Of a stretch of DNA of 64,000 bases, positions 34,343 to 45,909 are shown piece after piece. Positions within the stretch are counted from its first letter, which is position 1, and the number at the start of each line of letters is the position of its first letter. Both the position numbers and the translations under genes were made by a program. The stretch is taken from contig JANWWL010000006.1 in NCBI GenBank assembly GCA_025056155.1, positions 186,001-250,000 on the forward strand, given 5' to 3'. The notes beneath the pieces are model-generated. The model made no database searches. It was not told the origin of the DNA and worked only from the letters and a program-made list of their open reading frames with translations. The stretch is from Sphingomonadaceae bacterium. GTDB lineage: Bacteria > Pseudomonadota > Alphaproteobacteria > Sphingomonadales > Sphingomonadaceae.

Positions 34343-36517
34343 ATGAAGTCATCCCGCCCCACGCCCCTCTGGGCCATCGCGTCGTTGGCCGCGCTCGCGG
34401 CGTGCGCGGGTGGCGGGGGCCCCGCCCCGGTGGTGCAGACGGCGCCGCCCCCGCCCGCGGCCCCCTCTCCGCCGCCCTCCTCGCTCGATACGGCGGAATA
34501 CCGGCGCTCGAACGCCGCGACCCAGGTGGGCGTGCTGCCCGTGTGGCAGGCCGGCATCGAAGGGGCGGGCGTGACCGTGGGCATCGTCGATACGGGGATC
34601 GCCACGGCCAGCCCCGAGTTCCTGGGCCGGATCCATCCCGCAAGCCGCGACGTGACCGGCCTCACCCGCCCGATCACGGACGAGGACGGGCACGGCACGT
34701 TCGTCGCCGGCGTGCTGGCGGCCGCGCGCAACGGCCGGTCGATCGTGGGCATCGCCCCGGCCGTGCAGCTGGCGGTGATGCGGGGGGACCGGCAGGGCAG
34801 CTGCGCCACCGACCAGGGCTGCCGGTTCTCCGACGCGTCGGTGGCAGCCGGCATCAACGCCGCCAGCGACGCCGGGGCCCGGGTGGTCAACATTTCCCTG
34901 GGCGGATCGCCCGGCTCCTCGGTGCTGCGCCAGGCCTTCGCTCGCGCAGGCGCGCTGGGCACCATCCTGGTGATCGGGGCCGGCAACGGCGCCGGGCCCG
35001 AGGTGGACCCCATGGCGCGCTCGGCCCTCGAGTCCGGCAATCGGGACCTGGTGATCGTGGTCGGGGCGGCCACCGCCCAGCGCGACGTCGCTCCTTCGTC
35101 CAACCGCGCCGGCGCGGCGGCGGCCAACTACCTCCTGGCCCCGGGCGAGCGCGTCCTGGCCTTCGACCATACGGGGGCCGAATATCTCGTCTCGGGCACC
35201 TCGATCGCCGCCCCAGTGGTGAGCGGGGCCGTCGCCCTGATGGCCCAAGCCTTCCCCAACCTCACCCCGGCCCAGATCGTGGACTTGCTGCTGCGCACGG
35301 CCGACGACCTGGGCGCACCCGGCCCCGATCCGGTCTACGGTCGCGGTTTCCTCAACATCGCGCGCGCCTTTCAGCCCCAGGGCCCGACGGTGCTCGCCGT
35401 CTCGGGCCTGCCCGTGTCGCTTGCGTTCAACGGCACCCTGGGGCCCGCCCTGGGCGACGGCGAAAGCCTCAAGAGCGCCCTGGGCGCCGTGCCCATCGCC
35501 GACGGCTACGGGCGCCCCTACGCACTCGACGTGGGGGCCACGCTGGCCCCCGCCGCGGCCGGCCGATTGTGGCCGGTCTTGAGCGCGGCCGCCTCATCCC
35601 CGCGGCGATGGGGCCTCGGCTGGGGGGACGTTCGCCTCGGCTTCGCCGCAGCGCGCCGGGCGGAACGCCTGCCGGCCACCGCCGATCCCGACGCGCATCT
35701 GGGCCTCGCGCAGCGGGGCTTGGGCTACTTCTCCGCGCGCGCCGCGCAGGGCGAGGCGCGGCTGGACCTCGATCTCGGGGCACTGCGGCTGGCGATGGGC
35801 ACGGGGGCGCTGCAGCCCCACGGGCCCGACATGGGGCCTGGGCTGGTCGCCGTCGACGCGGTGAGTGGCTCCCTCCCGCCTCGCGGGCTTGGCGTGCGGG
35901 CGGAAGTCGGGTCGAGGGCGTTGCAGGCCGCCGTGGCGCACGCGGCCGACCGTGGCGACCATCCCGCCCCCGGCCATGTGGTGACGTCGCTGTCGGTGGC
36001 CAGCGGCCATGGGCCGGTTCGGGCGACGGCGGTCGTGGCCCGGCGGAAGGAGACGCGCGGGCTCCTCGGATCGCGTTTCGGCCCGGCCTTGGGCCTTGCC
36101 GGAACCGCAAGCGTCGAGCTGGGGGCGGCCCTTGACTGGGGCGTGGGCGCCCTGGGGCTGCGCGGGGCCTTCCGCCACGGCTGGCACCGGATCGAGGCAC
36201 GCGGCGCAGGCCTGCTCGCGGGCGGGGCGGGCCTGCGCAGCACGGCTGCGTCCCTTGTCGGGCAGGTCGAGACGGGCGTCGGCACCTTCCATCTGGGGCT
36301 CGCCTGGCCTGAGGCGCTGACCGCTGGTCGGCTCGCGCTGGGCCAAGCGGCGGGCGGCGGGGCGGCCGCGCTTGCGGTGCGCGCGCGCGAGAAGGCCATC
36401 GAGGCTGGCCTCGCCCACGGCCCCCTGGCCCTTCACCTCTTCCACCGCCTCGACGCCGGCAACCGCGTGGGCCTCTCCGACACCGGCGTCGCGCTCCGCC
36501 TGTCCACCGCCTTCTAG
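34343..36517 (+). CDS. S8 subtilisin-like serine protease, autotransporter type, with lipobox
   Basis: This is a 724-residue exported subtilase. The leader ends in a lipobox (LAAC, near residue 21), followed by a Pro-rich linker. The S8 domain spans about 60-360, with the catalytic Asp in VGIVDTGIA, His in DGHGTFVAG and Ser in [12 protein letters not shown]. The last 280 residues are rich in alternating Gly/Ala/Leu and end in a terminal phenylalanine (ALRLSTAF), as in an autotransporter barrel. The protease part should be shown at the cell surface. The lipobox with a barrel is unusual, and the cysteine might simply follow a normal signal. dnaB starts 88 bp downstream. Confidence 0.88.
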   Translation: MKSSRPTPLWAIASLAALAACAGGGGPAPVVQTAPPPPAAPSPPPSSLDTAEYRRSNAATQVGVLPVWQAGIEGAGVTVGIVDTGIATASPEFLGRIHPASRDVTGLTRPITDEDGHGTFVAGVLAAARNGRSIVGIAPAVQLAVMRGDRQGSCATDQGCRFSDASVAAGINAASDAGARVVNISLGGSPGSSVLRQAFARAGALGTILVIGAGNGAGPEVDPMARSALESGNRDLVIVVGAATAQRDVAPSSNRAGAAAANYLLAPGERVLAFDHTGAEYLVSGTSIAAPVVSGAVALMAQAFPNLTPAQIVDLLLRTADDLGAPGPDPVYGRGFLNIARAFQPQGPTVLAVSGLPVSLAFNGTLGPALGDGESLKSALGAVPIADGYGRPYALDVGATLAPAAAGRLWPVLSAAASSPRRWGLGWGDVRLGFAAARRAERLPATADPDAHLGLAQRGLGYFSARAAQGEARLDLDLGALRLAMGTGALQPHGPDMGPGLVAVDAVSGSLPPRGLGVRAEVGSRALQAAVAHAADRGDHPAPGHVVTSLSVASGHGPVRATAVVARRKETRGLLGSRFGPALGLAGTASVELGAALDWGVGALGLRGAFRHGWHRIEARGAGLLAGGAGLRSTAASLVGQVETGVGTFHLGLAWPEALTAGRLALGQAAGGGAAALAVRAREKAIEAGLAHGPLALHLFHRLDAGNRVGLSDTGVALRLSTAF

Positions 36518-36605
36518 GGGCTGTCCCCGGCGCTCCACAGGTTCCTCCCCACGGTCGTCCACAGGGGGCGATTGCAGCCGGGGCCGGCCCTTGCGAAACG
36601 GCGCC

Positions 36606-38084
36606 ATGGCCACGCGCGTCGCTGCCGTTCCGCCCCCGCCGGCCCCGACCCCGACCGGCCCCGGCAACATCGAGGCTGAGCGTGCGCTGCTCGGCGCACT
36701 CCTCCTCGAGAACCGCTTGGTCGAGGAACTGCCCCCCGATTTCGACGAGGACCATTTCCTCGAGCCGCTGCATGGGCGGATCTTCGCCCGCATCCGCCAG
36801 CTCGTCGACCAGAACCGGATCGCCAACCCGATCACGCTCAAGCCGCTCCTCGAGGCGGATCCCGCCCTCGCCGAGCTCGGCGGCCTCGCCTACTTGACCG
36901 GCCTCACCCAGGATCCGGCGGTGCTGCTCGCCGCGCGCGATCTGGCACGCCAGATCCGCGACCTCGCCTTGCTGCGGGCGCTGGTGCGGGTGGGCACCGA
37001 GCTCGTCCAGCGCGCGACCGACACGTCGAGCGACCTCGATCCCCGGGCCCAGGTCGAGGCGGCCGAGGAGGCCCTGTTCCGCGTGGCAAGCCGCGGCGAG
37101 GTGGCGGACGGCACGATCGGCTTCGCGAAGGCGGCCGGCCGTGCGCTGGCGATGGCCGAGCGGGCCATGAAGTCGGGCGGGCACCTGTCGGGCCTCACCA
37201 CTGGTCTCGCCGGCCTCAACAACAAGCTGGGCGGCCTGCACGCGTCGGACCTTATCGTGCTGGCGGGCCGACCGGGCATGGGCAAGACGGCGCTCGCCAC
37301 CAACATCGCGTTCCACTGCGCCTGGCGGCACGTGCTCGAAGAGGAACAGGGCTCGGCGGTGCGCAATGGCGCCCCCGTGGCATTCTTCAGTCTCGAGATG
37401 TCGGCCGAGCAGCTCGCCTTACGGATTCTCGCCGAGCGCTCGGGCATCAACAGTGAGGATCTGCGCACGGGGCGCATCGCCCAGCGCCAGTTCAACGACC
37501 TGGCGCGCGCCGCCGAGGAGCTGCAGCGGCTGCCCCTCTACATCGACGACACGCCCGCCCTGTCGATCGCCGGGCTGCGCACGCGGGCCCGGCGGCTCAA
37601 GCGCCAGAAGGGCGTAGGCCTGGTGGTCGTCGATTACCTGCAGCTGTTGCAGGGAAGCCTGCGGGCGGGCAGCGAGAACCGCGTGCTCGAGATCAGCGAA
37701 ATCACCCGCGGGCTCAAGACCCTGGCCAAGGAGCTCGACGTCCCCGTGCTCGCCCTGTCGCAGCTGTCGCGCGCGGTCGAGAACCGGCCCGACCGGCGCC
37801 CGCAGCTGGCGGACCTGCGGGAATCGGGCACCATCGAGCAGGACGCCGACATCGTGCTGTTCGTCTATCGCGAAGAATATTACCACGCGCTGGCCAAGCC
37901 CGAGGACGGATCCGACAAGTTCCCGGCCTGGCTCGAGAAGGCCGACCGCATCGCTGGGCGGGCGGAGGTGATCGTGGCCAAGCAGCGCCACGGCTCGACG
38001 GGGCCCGTGCCGCTCATGTTCGACAAGGCCCTCACCCGCTTCTCGGACCCGGCCGAGGGCGACTGGTCGGGCTGGTCGGGCTGA
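36606..38084 (+). CDS. dnaB: Replicative DNA helicase
   Basis: This 492-residue DnaB has both domains of the hexameric replicative helicase. The N-terminal primase-interaction domain spans about 20-125 (IEAERALLGALLLENR; FLEPLHGRIFARIRQL). The RecA-like motor has Walker A AGRPGMGKTALA (near residue 218), FFSLEMSAEQL, Walker B VVVDYLQLLQ and the LSQLSRAVENRPDRRPQLADLRESG motif. TGA ends the gene. Upstream are two direct repeats of TCCACAGG. Confidence 0.96.
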   Translation: MATRVAAVPPPPAPTPTGPGNIEAERALLGALLLENRLVEELPPDFDEDHFLEPLHGRIFARIRQLVDQNRIANPITLKPLLEADPALAELGGLAYLTGLTQDPAVLLAARDLARQIRDLALLRALVRVGTELVQRATDTSSDLDPRAQVEAAEEALFRVASRGEVADGTIGFAKAAGRALAMAERAMKSGGHLSGLTTGLAGLNNKLGGLHASDLIVLAGRPGMGKTALATNIAFHCAWRHVLEEEQGSAVRNGAPVAFFSLEMSAEQLALRILAERSGINSEDLRTGRIAQRQFNDLARAAEELQRLPLYIDDTPALSIAGLRTRARRLKRQKGVGLVVVDYLQLLQGSLRAGSENRVLEISEITRGLKTLAKELDVPVLALSQLSRAVENRPDRRPQLADLRESGTIEQDADIVLFVYREEYYHALAKPEDGSDKFPAWLEKADRIAGRAEVIVAKQRHGSTGPVPLMFDKALTRFSDPAEGDWSGWSG

Positions 38085-38120
38085 ACGGGCGGCCCATCCG
38101 CTCGGCACGGGCGCTCGAGG

Positions 38121-39134
38121 TTGGACTTCCTCTCCGACAACGCCGCGGGCGTGCACCCGGCGGTGCTGGCCGCCCTGGCCCAGGCCGCACCCGCCTGCGC
38201 CGACGCCTATGACGCCGACCCCTGGTCGCGCCGGCTGAAGGCGATCGTGTCCGACCTGTTCGGCCGCCCGGCCCGGGTCTTCCCCGTGCCCACGGGTACG
38301 GCCGCCAACGCGCTGGCGCTTGCGGCCTGCGTGCCGCCGTGGGGCGGGGTGGTGGCCCATACCCATGCCCACGTGGAACGCGACGAGGCCGGTGCCTTGG
38401 GCTTCTTCGGCCATGGCGCCTCGCTCCTGTTGGTGCCGGGTGCCCACGGGAAGCTCGCGATCCCGGAACTCGACGCGGCGCTGGCCCGCCGGCGGGCCGA
38501 CGTCCACCAGGTGCAGCCGGCGGCCCTCACCCTCACCAACGCGACCGAAGCCGGCACGACCTACGCGCCCGACGAGGTGCGGGCTCTCGCCCGCTGGGGG
38601 CACGCCCGGGGACTGCGCGTGCACCTCGACGGCGCGCGGCTTGCCAACGCCATCGTGCACCACGGGGCCCGGCCGGCCGACATGGTGGCCGAGGTCGACC
38701 TCCTGTCGCTGGGCTGCGTGAAGACCGGGGGCATGACGGCCGAGGCAGTGGTGGTGTTCGCGCCCGACCTGGCGGCCACGCTGCCCGTGCGCCGCAAGCG
38801 GGCAGGGCTCATGCCGTCCAAGGGTCGGCTGATGGCCGCCCAGATCCTGGGGCTTCTGGAGAGCGGCGCGTGGCTCGAGACGGCCCGCCGGGCCAACGCG
38901 GGCGCCCAGGCCCTGGCCGACGCCCTGCCGGCCAAGCGGCGGCTCCATCCCGTCGAGGCCAACATGGTCTTCGCCCACCTCGAAGCGCACGAGAAGGCCG
39001 CCCTGCGGGCGGCAGGGTTCCGCTTCCACGACTGGGAGGTGGACGGGCCCGCGGCGGCCCGCTTCGTGGTGCGCTGGGACCAGGAGGATTCCGCCATCGA
39101 GGCCTTGGCCCGGCGCTTCCGCGCCCTGCCATGA
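38121..39134 (+). CDS. ltaE: Low-specificity L-threonine aldolase (PLP-dependent)
   Basis: This 337-residue PLP enzyme of the beta-eliminating lyase family cleaves threonine or allo-threonine to glycine and acetaldehyde. Motifs are MDFLSDNAAGVHPAV at the start, PTGTAANALAL, LHLDGARLANA (Asp contacts PLP) and LGCVKTGGMTAEA, with the Schiff-base lysine. The start is a TTG at 38121, supported by the near-universal N-terminal sequence of the family. Overlap with the next ATG (ATGA) couples it to the transporter gene. Confidence 0.9.
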   Translation: MDFLSDNAAGVHPAVLAALAQAAPACADAYDADPWSRRLKAIVSDLFGRPARVFPVPTGTAANALALAACVPPWGGVVAHTHAHVERDEAGALGFFGHGASLLLVPGAHGKLAIPELDAALARRRADVHQVQPAALTLTNATEAGTTYAPDEVRALARWGHARGLRVHLDGARLANAIVHHGARPADMVAEVDLLSLGCVKTGGMTAEAVVVFAPDLAATLPVRRKRAGLMPSKGRLMAAQILGLLESGAWLETARRANAGAQALADALPAKRRLHPVEANMVFAHLEAHEKAALRAAGFRFHDWEVDGPAAARFVVRWDQEDSAIEALARRFRALP

Positions 39135-40021
39135 CGACGCGCCAGCGCCGATCGTTCCTGGGGGTGGTGCTGCTGTGGGGCACCACCTGGATCGTCATCA
39201 AGGACCAGCTGGGAACGGTGGACCCCAGCTGGTCGGTCGCCTATCGGTTCGCAGCAGGCGGGCTTGCCCTGCTCGGCTGGTGTCGGCTCAAGGGCGAGCC
39301 GCTGGGCGTTCCTCGGGGGGCGCTGGGGTTCCTCAGCCTCTTCGGCCTCCTCCAGTTCGTGCTCAACTTCAATTTCCTCTACCGGGCCGAAGCGTTCGTG
39401 CCTTCGGGCCTGCCGGCGGTGGCCTTCGCCCTGCTGATGGTGCCCAACGCCCTGTTCGCCTTCCTGTTCCTGGGCCGCCGGCCCTCGGCCCGCTTCGCCG
39501 CCGGCTCGGGCCTGGGCGTGGCCGGAGTGGCCCTCCTGTTCGCCGAAGAGCTGCGGCGCGCCACCGATCCGGCCGGCACGCTCGAGGGCATCGCCCTGCT
39601 GGCCGCGGCCATCCTCTCGGCGTCGGCCGCCAACGTGCTCCACGCCTCGCCCGCCGCCGCGCGGATCCCACCGCTGGGAGGGCTCGCCTGGGCCATGCTG
39701 CTTGCCGCGGCGATGAATGCCACGCTGGCCGCGGCGGTGGCGGGGCCGCCCGCCTGGGATCCCCGGCCGCAATACGCCGTGGGCGTCCTGTTCCTGGGCG
39801 TCCTTGCCTCGGCGATCGCCTTCGCGCTCTACTTCGACCTGGTGCGGACCCTAGGCCCGGCCGAAGCGGCGTGGACGGGCGTCCCCATCCCGGTGCTCGC
39901 CATGGCCATCTCGACCGTCGTCGAAGGCTATCGCTGGACCGGGCCGTCGGTCGCTGGAGCCGCGCTCGCGCTGGCTGGGCTCGTCGTGGCGCTGCGCGCG
40001 CCCGCCTCGGCCCGAACGTAG
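39131..40021 (+). CDS. EamA/RhaT-family (DMT) transporter
   Basis: This 296-residue membrane protein has about ten hydrophobic segments arranged as two EamA repeats (WGTTWIVIKDQLG at the start; a LGPAEAAWTGVPIPVLA loop in the second repeat). DMT proteins export or import amino acids and metabolites. Coupling to threonine aldolase hints at amino-acid export, which is inference. Its last 94 bp overlap the convergent flavin reductase gene. Confidence 0.9.
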   Translation: MTTRQRRSFLGVVLLWGTTWIVIKDQLGTVDPSWSVAYRFAAGGLALLGWCRLKGEPLGVPRGALGFLSLFGLLQFVLNFNFLYRAEAFVPSGLPAVAFALLMVPNALFAFLFLGRRPSARFAAGSGLGVAGVALLFAEELRRATDPAGTLEGIALLAAAILSASAANVLHASPAAARIPPLGGLAWAMLLAAAMNATLAAAVAGPPAWDPRPQYAVGVLFLGVLASAIAFALYFDLVRTLGPAEAAWTGVPIPVLAMAISTVVEGYRWTGPSVAGAALALAGLVVALRAPASART

Positions 40022-40476
40022 CGACCGCGGAGGTAGAGAAGCGGCTCGCGGTCCGGCGCGGCGCGGAAGCTGTCGATCCGCCCCACCAGGATCACGTGGT
40101 CGCCCGAATCGACCTCGAGATCGAGGCGGCAGGCGAAGTGCGCGCAGGCCCCTTCGAGGAGCAGCACGCCCGATTCCGCCTCGACCCAGTGGCCGGCGGC
40201 GAACCGGTCGACCCCCCGGCGGGCGAAGCGTTCGGCCAGCGCGCGCTGGGAATCCGCCAGCACCGACACGCCGAACAGGCGATGCGCGCGGATCGCGGGC
40301 AGGCTCGAGGCCGTCTTGGCCACGCAAACCAGCAGCTGGGGCGGATCGAGCGAGACCGAGGTGAAGCTGTTGGCCGTGAAGCCCACGGGGCGACCTTCCG
40401 CATCGGCCGACGTGACGATCGTCACGCCGGTCGCGAAGCAGCCGAAGGCGTCGCGCAGCGCCCGTTCATCCGCCAT
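39928..40476 (-). CDS. Flavin reductase family protein (FMN-binding split barrel)
   Basis: This 182-residue protein reduces FMN or FAD with NAD(P)H for a monooxygenase partner. Motifs are FATGVTIVTS near residue 13, GFTANSFTSVSLDPP, LLVCVAKTASS and the DHVILVGRID strand. The last 30 residues are Ala/Ser/Thr-rich and lie inside the 3' end of the transporter gene, so this tail could be GC-driven extension past the usual stop. A partner oxygenase is not adjacent. Confidence 0.88.
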   Translation of the reverse strand: MADERALRDAFGCFATGVTIVTSADAEGRPVGFTANSFTSVSLDPPQLLVCVAKTASSLPAIRAHRLFGVSVLADSQRALAERFARRGVDRFAAGHWVEAESGVLLLEGACAHFACRLDLEVDSGDHVILVGRIDSFRAAPDREPLLYLRGRYVRAEAGARSATTSPASASAAPATDGPVQR

Positions 40477-40529
40477 GGGCCTGCCAAAGCCTCAAGGTCC
40501 CGCGGGCGCAAGGCGCCGCGCGGCCGCCC

Positions 40530-41339
40530 CTAGCGACCCTGGAAGTTCGCCGGGCGCTTCTGCAGGAAGGCCGCCACGCCCTCCGCGAAGTCGGCCGTGC
40601 GGCCGGCCAACAGCTGGTTGCGCCGTTCGATCATCAGCGCTTCGGTGAGCGTCGCGTCCAGGCATTCGCGCAGGCCCGTGCGGATGAGCGCCAGGGCCCG
40701 AGTGGGGCCCCGGGCCAACTGGCGGGCGATCTCGGTCGCGCGGGGCATCAGCTGGTCGTCGTCCACCACCTCCGAGATCATGCCCCAGGCGAACGCCGTC
40801 TCGGCCGGGATCCGCTCACCCAGCATCATCATGCGGGCCGCCCGCGCCCGGCCGATCATGCGCGGCAGCATCCAGGTGGAGCCCACGTCGGGCACCAGGC
40901 CGATGTTGACGAAGGCCTGCAGGAAATAGGCCGACCGGGCGGCCACGATGATGTCGCCGGCCAGCGCATAGGAGCAGCCCGCGCCCGCCGCCGGCCCATT
41001 GACCGCGGTCACGAACGGCACGGGAAGGGCGAACAGCCGTTCCAAGAGCACGTTGAAGTGCGTCTCGAGCACGCGGCCGGCATCGGGCGGGCCGCGGTCG
41101 GCCTCGCCGCTGCCCGCGGCCGCCCCCCCGCCCGACAGGTCGGCCCCCGACGAGAAGCCCCGGCCCGCCCCCGTGAGGAGCAGGCAGCGCGCCGTCGACT
41201 GCCCGTCGCGGATCCGGTCCACGGCCCGGATCATCTCGGTGATGACCTCAGGGTGCAGTGCGTTCAGCACCTCGGGCCGATTGATGGTGAGGGTGGCCAC
41301 CCCCTCCTCCTCGTGCCAGAGGATGTGGCGGAAGTTCAT
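40530..41339 (-). CDS. Enoyl-CoA hydratase/isomerase (PaaG-like)
   Basis: This 269-residue crotonase-fold enzyme has the oxyanion-hole segments GRGFSSGADL (near residue 63) and NGPAAGAGCSYALAGD (near 117). The motif NIGLVPDVGSTW has an aspartate where PaaG-type ring-epoxyacyl-CoA isomerases carry their catalytic acid, so PaaG-like isomerase or hydratase activity is likely. A short Gly/Ala insertion (about residues 73-83) is unusual. GGGAGGA lies about 6 bases before the ATG at 41339. No paa or beta-oxidation gene is adjacent. Confidence 0.85.
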   Translation of the reverse strand: MNFRHILWHEEEGVATLTINRPEVLNALHPEVITEMIRAVDRIRDGQSTARCLLLTGAGRGFSSGADLSGGGAAAGSGEADRGPPDAGRVLETHFNVLLERLFALPVPFVTAVNGPAAGAGCSYALAGDIIVAARSAYFLQAFVNIGLVPDVGSTWMLPRMIGRARAARMMMLGERIPAETAFAWGMISEVVDDDQLMPRATEIARQLARGPTRALALIRTGLRECLDATLTEALMIERRNQLLAGRTADFAEGVAAFLQKRPANFQGR

Positions 41340-41419
41340 GGCGGGTCCTCCCTTCCGGACGTGGGCCGCCGTGCTTAGGTCGCCCGCAGCGCCGCCGGCC
41401 GCTCGCGAAGGTGCGAGGG

Positions 41420-42820
<1,401 letters not shown>

Positions 42821-42920
42821 CGCGCGTCCGGTCCTGCGGGAGAGCCCCCTTCGCTCTATCGCAGGGCCCGGCTGAGCGACAAGGCCCGCCTCCGGCGCGG
42901 CCGGAAGCGGACCCTAAGGT

Positions 42921-45803
42921 TCAGAAGCTGGCGCCGACCGCGATGCCGTAGCGGCGCGGCTCGAGCGTGAAGATGTTCGTGAACAGCCCCGACGAGGGAT
43001 CGGTGATGTACTGGCCCGTGATCGCGTCGCTGTCGAAGGCGTTCTGGACGAAGGCGCGCACGAACCAGCGGCCGTCAGGCGAATTGACCTGCGCCTGGGC
43101 GTTCACGATCTCGTACGACGGAACCCGGTCGATGGGCCTGTTGAACGTCCGCGAGTAGAAGTCGTCGGTGAAGCTGTAGTCGACGCGCACCACCAGGTTG
43201 AAGTCGCCGGGCAGTGGCAGCGTGTACTGGCCCCCGACCGCCACCTTGAAGTTGGGGGAGTTGGGCAGCTCGTTCCCCTTGAGGTCGAACTCGATGCCGG
43301 CGGGCAGGATGCCCGAGGTGTCGAGCGTGACCGGAATGCGATTGGCGACCGCCGCATCCCGCAAGGCGTTGCACAGCGAAAAGGCCCCCGTGGTGGTCGT
43401 GGCCGGAATGGGGGTGGGCGGCCGCAGGCCCAACGCCGCGTTGAAGGCAGCCACGAACCCGTTGGCGAGCGCCGGATTGCCCTTCACCTGGAAGACGCAG
43501 TTGGCCCCCCCGGCCAGGTCCTTGATGATGACCGTGTCGCTCGTGCCCCCTGACGGATCGCGCACGTCGACAAGCGACAGTTTCTTCACCTTGGTGTCGA
43601 GGTACGAGGCCGTGATGTTGAACAGCCAGCGCCGCGAGGGCGCGATCACGAACTCGCCTTCGATGCCGTGGATCGAGGCGTCGGTGTTGTCGTTGAAGCT
43701 GGTGCGGTTGAGGATCCGCGACAGCTGCAAGCCCTTGTAGTCGTAGTAGAAGCCCGTGAGGTTCGCCTGCAGCTGGCCACCCCGGAACGTGTTCTTCAGG
43801 CCCACCTCGAAGGCGTTGATGAACTCGGGCTGGAAGGTAACGGGTGCGGTGAACAGCGTGGGGTCGAACGGCGGGTTGATGCCGCCCGACTTGTAGCCGC
43901 GCGCATAGGAGAAATAGACCAGCGTATCGTCGGTGAAGGACAGGTCGGGCCGCCAGTCGAGCACCGCCCGGCCGGTCACCGCGTCGAACTTGGCCGAGGC
44001 TTCGCGGAACGGCTGGCGGCCGGGCCGCGACGGGTCGGCGTCATAGAGCTGGGCGAACTGCGGCGTCTGGGTCAGGTCGGTGGTGCCGTAGGGGATGGGG
44101 AAATTGTAGAGGAACTGGCGATCGCGCACGAACTTGTCGTCGTTCGAGTAGCGCACGCCCCCCGTGAAGCGCAGGTTCGGGGTCAGGTCGAAATAGACCT
44201 CGCCGAAGATGCCGTAGGACTTCAGGCGATAGAGGTCGGTCTCGGAATTGAAGAAGGGCGAGCCCGAGGCGGCGTTCGGCCCGCCCTGCGCCGCGCCCAA
44301 CACGATCGCGCCATAATCGAGGCTGGACGAGGCCACGAAATAGTCACTCGAAGCCTTGCCGCGCAGATAGATGGCGCCCAGCAGGAAGTTGAAGCGCCCC
44401 TCCCAGTTTGACTTGAGGATGCCCTCCACCGTCCACGCTTCGCCATAGTTGGTCGAGAGGTCGTAGTTGACGTCGATCGCCGCACAGCGATCGATCTCGT
44501 TGTTGATGAAGCCCACGTAGCGCCGGCTCACTTGCGAGACGCACATGGTGTTGCCGCGGAACAGGCGCTGGGCCCCTTGGGCGAACAGGGGGAAGTTGCG
44601 CAGGGCGAAGATGCCGCCGCCCGGGGCGAAGTTGAAGGGATCGGCCGCGCTCAGGTTGTAGTCGGTCCGGCTCTCGTGCAGACCCTTGCTCCACCCGCCC
44701 GACAAGTTGAAGGTGAAATCGTCGCCGATCTCCTGCTGGCCCTTGAAGTGGATGAAGCTCTGGCGGGACTTGTAGGTGGGCTCGTAGTCGATGTTGACGA
44801 CGCGCACGTCGGGCGGGTTCACGGCACCGGCGTAGGCGTCGCGCCCGTAGACGCTGCCGATGCCGAAGGGCGCCAGCGCTCCGCCCGAGATGGCGCCGAA
44901 GAATTCGCGGCTGGTGATCGTGCCGCCCAGCGTGCCGTTGCCGTTCAGCGTCTGGAAGGCCAGCCGGTCGGGAAGGCAGCCCAGCACGCCCGTCGGGTCG
45001 CGGTTGCACAACTGCTTCTGGATGCGCGAGCGGTTGGAGTCCTCGCGGTAGACGTAGCCGATGATGTCGATGAGGGTGCGGTCCGAAGGCTCCCAGCGCA
45101 GGGTGCCGCGCACCGCCCACTGGTCGCGCCCGTCGATGCGGTTGCCCGTATAGAGGTTCTTCGTGAAGCCGTCGCGGTTGAGCGTGGTGCCGGCGATCCT
45201 CAGGCCGAACCGCTCGCCCAAGGGAATGTTGAGCATCCCCTCGGTGCGCAGCGAATCGTAGTTGCCATATTCCACGAAGGCGCGCGCCTGGAAGTCGCCC
45301 AGGACGGGGCGGGCGGTCACGAAGTTGAGCACGCCCGAGGTCGCGTTGCGGCCGAACAGCGTGCCCTGCGGCCCGCGCAGCACTTCGATGCGCTCGAGGT
45401 CGAAGTAATCGGCCTCGAACAGGTTGCCGGCCTGCGGAATTTCGTTGACGTGCAGGCCCAGCGACGTGTCACCCGACGTGGCCACCGCCGCATCCCCCAC
45501 GCCGCGGATCGTGAAGTTCGCCCCGCCGGCGAAGTTGCCCTTGGTGAACGAGACGTTCGGCAGGTTGAGCTGAAGATCGGAGACGTTGTTGATCTGCTGG
45601 CGTTCCAGCGCTTCGGTCGAGAAGGCCGAGATGGCGATCGGCACGTCCTGCAGGCTCTGGGCCTGGCGCTGGGCCGTCACGATGATGTCCTCGAACGTCC
45701 CGCCGGTCTCGGCCGTCTGGGCCAAGGCCGGGCCCGCCACCAAGGCGACGAGCGACACCGCGGCCCGCAACGCCCCGCGGGCGAACGCCATGGGTCCCGT
45801 CAT
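42921..45803 (-). CDS. TonB-dependent outer-membrane receptor (tandem copy A)
   Basis: This 960-residue receptor has a signal peptide ending GPALAQ, then a FEDIIVTAQRQAQSLQDVP segment. The plug follows (LPNVSFTKGNFAGG...FTIRGVGD; DLERIEVLRGPQGTLFGRNATSG), and a 22-strand-type barrel ends in phenylalanine. The barrel carries CNRDPTGVLGCLP and the late SSGLFTNIFTLEPRRYG segment, both also found in the neighbouring copy. The ATG at 45803 has a strong GGAGG 4-8 bases before it. The ligand is unknown. This subgroup (IIVTAQRR plus GPQGTLFGRNATSG) is the large sphingomonad receptor type. Confidence 0.93.
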   Translation of the reverse strand: MTGPMAFARGALRAAVSLVALVAGPALAQTAETGGTFEDIIVTAQRQAQSLQDVPIAISAFSTEALERQQINNVSDLQLNLPNVSFTKGNFAGGANFTIRGVGDAAVATSGDTSLGLHVNEIPQAGNLFEADYFDLERIEVLRGPQGTLFGRNATSGVLNFVTARPVLGDFQARAFVEYGNYDSLRTEGMLNIPLGERFGLRIAGTTLNRDGFTKNLYTGNRIDGRDQWAVRGTLRWEPSDRTLIDIIGYVYREDSNRSRIQKQLCNRDPTGVLGCLPDRLAFQTLNGNGTLGGTITSREFFGAISGGALAPFGIGSVYGRDAYAGAVNPPDVRVVNIDYEPTYKSRQSFIHFKGQQEIGDDFTFNLSGGWSKGLHESRTDYNLSAADPFNFAPGGGIFALRNFPLFAQGAQRLFRGNTMCVSQVSRRYVGFINNEIDRCAAIDVNYDLSTNYGEAWTVEGILKSNWEGRFNFLLGAIYLRGKASSDYFVASSSLDYGAIVLGAAQGGPNAASGSPFFNSETDLYRLKSYGIFGEVYFDLTPNLRFTGGVRYSNDDKFVRDRQFLYNFPIPYGTTDLTQTPQFAQLYDADPSRPGRQPFREASAKFDAVTGRAVLDWRPDLSFTDDTLVYFSYARGYKSGGINPPFDPTLFTAPVTFQPEFINAFEVGLKNTFRGGQLQANLTGFYYDYKGLQLSRILNRTSFNDNTDASIHGIEGEFVIAPSRRWLFNITASYLDTKVKKLSLVDVRDPSGGTSDTVIIKDLAGGANCVFQVKGNPALANGFVAAFNAALGLRPPTPIPATTTTGAFSLCNALRDAAVANRIPVTLDTSGILPAGIEFDLKGNELPNSPNFKVAVGGQYTLPLPGDFNLVVRVDYSFTDDFYSRTFNRPIDRVPSYEIVNAQAQVNSPDGRWFVRAFVQNAFDSDAITGQYITDPSSGLFTNIFTLEPRRYGIAVGASF

Positions 45804-45909
45804 CGACCTCCCTCCCATCATCCTCCGGCCGCCCATGGCGGCCGCCCTGTGGGGAGGACCTCCCGTTCGTGCGCCCGGGCCGGGGGCCTCCCCTCCCCCG
45901 GCCGGTGCT

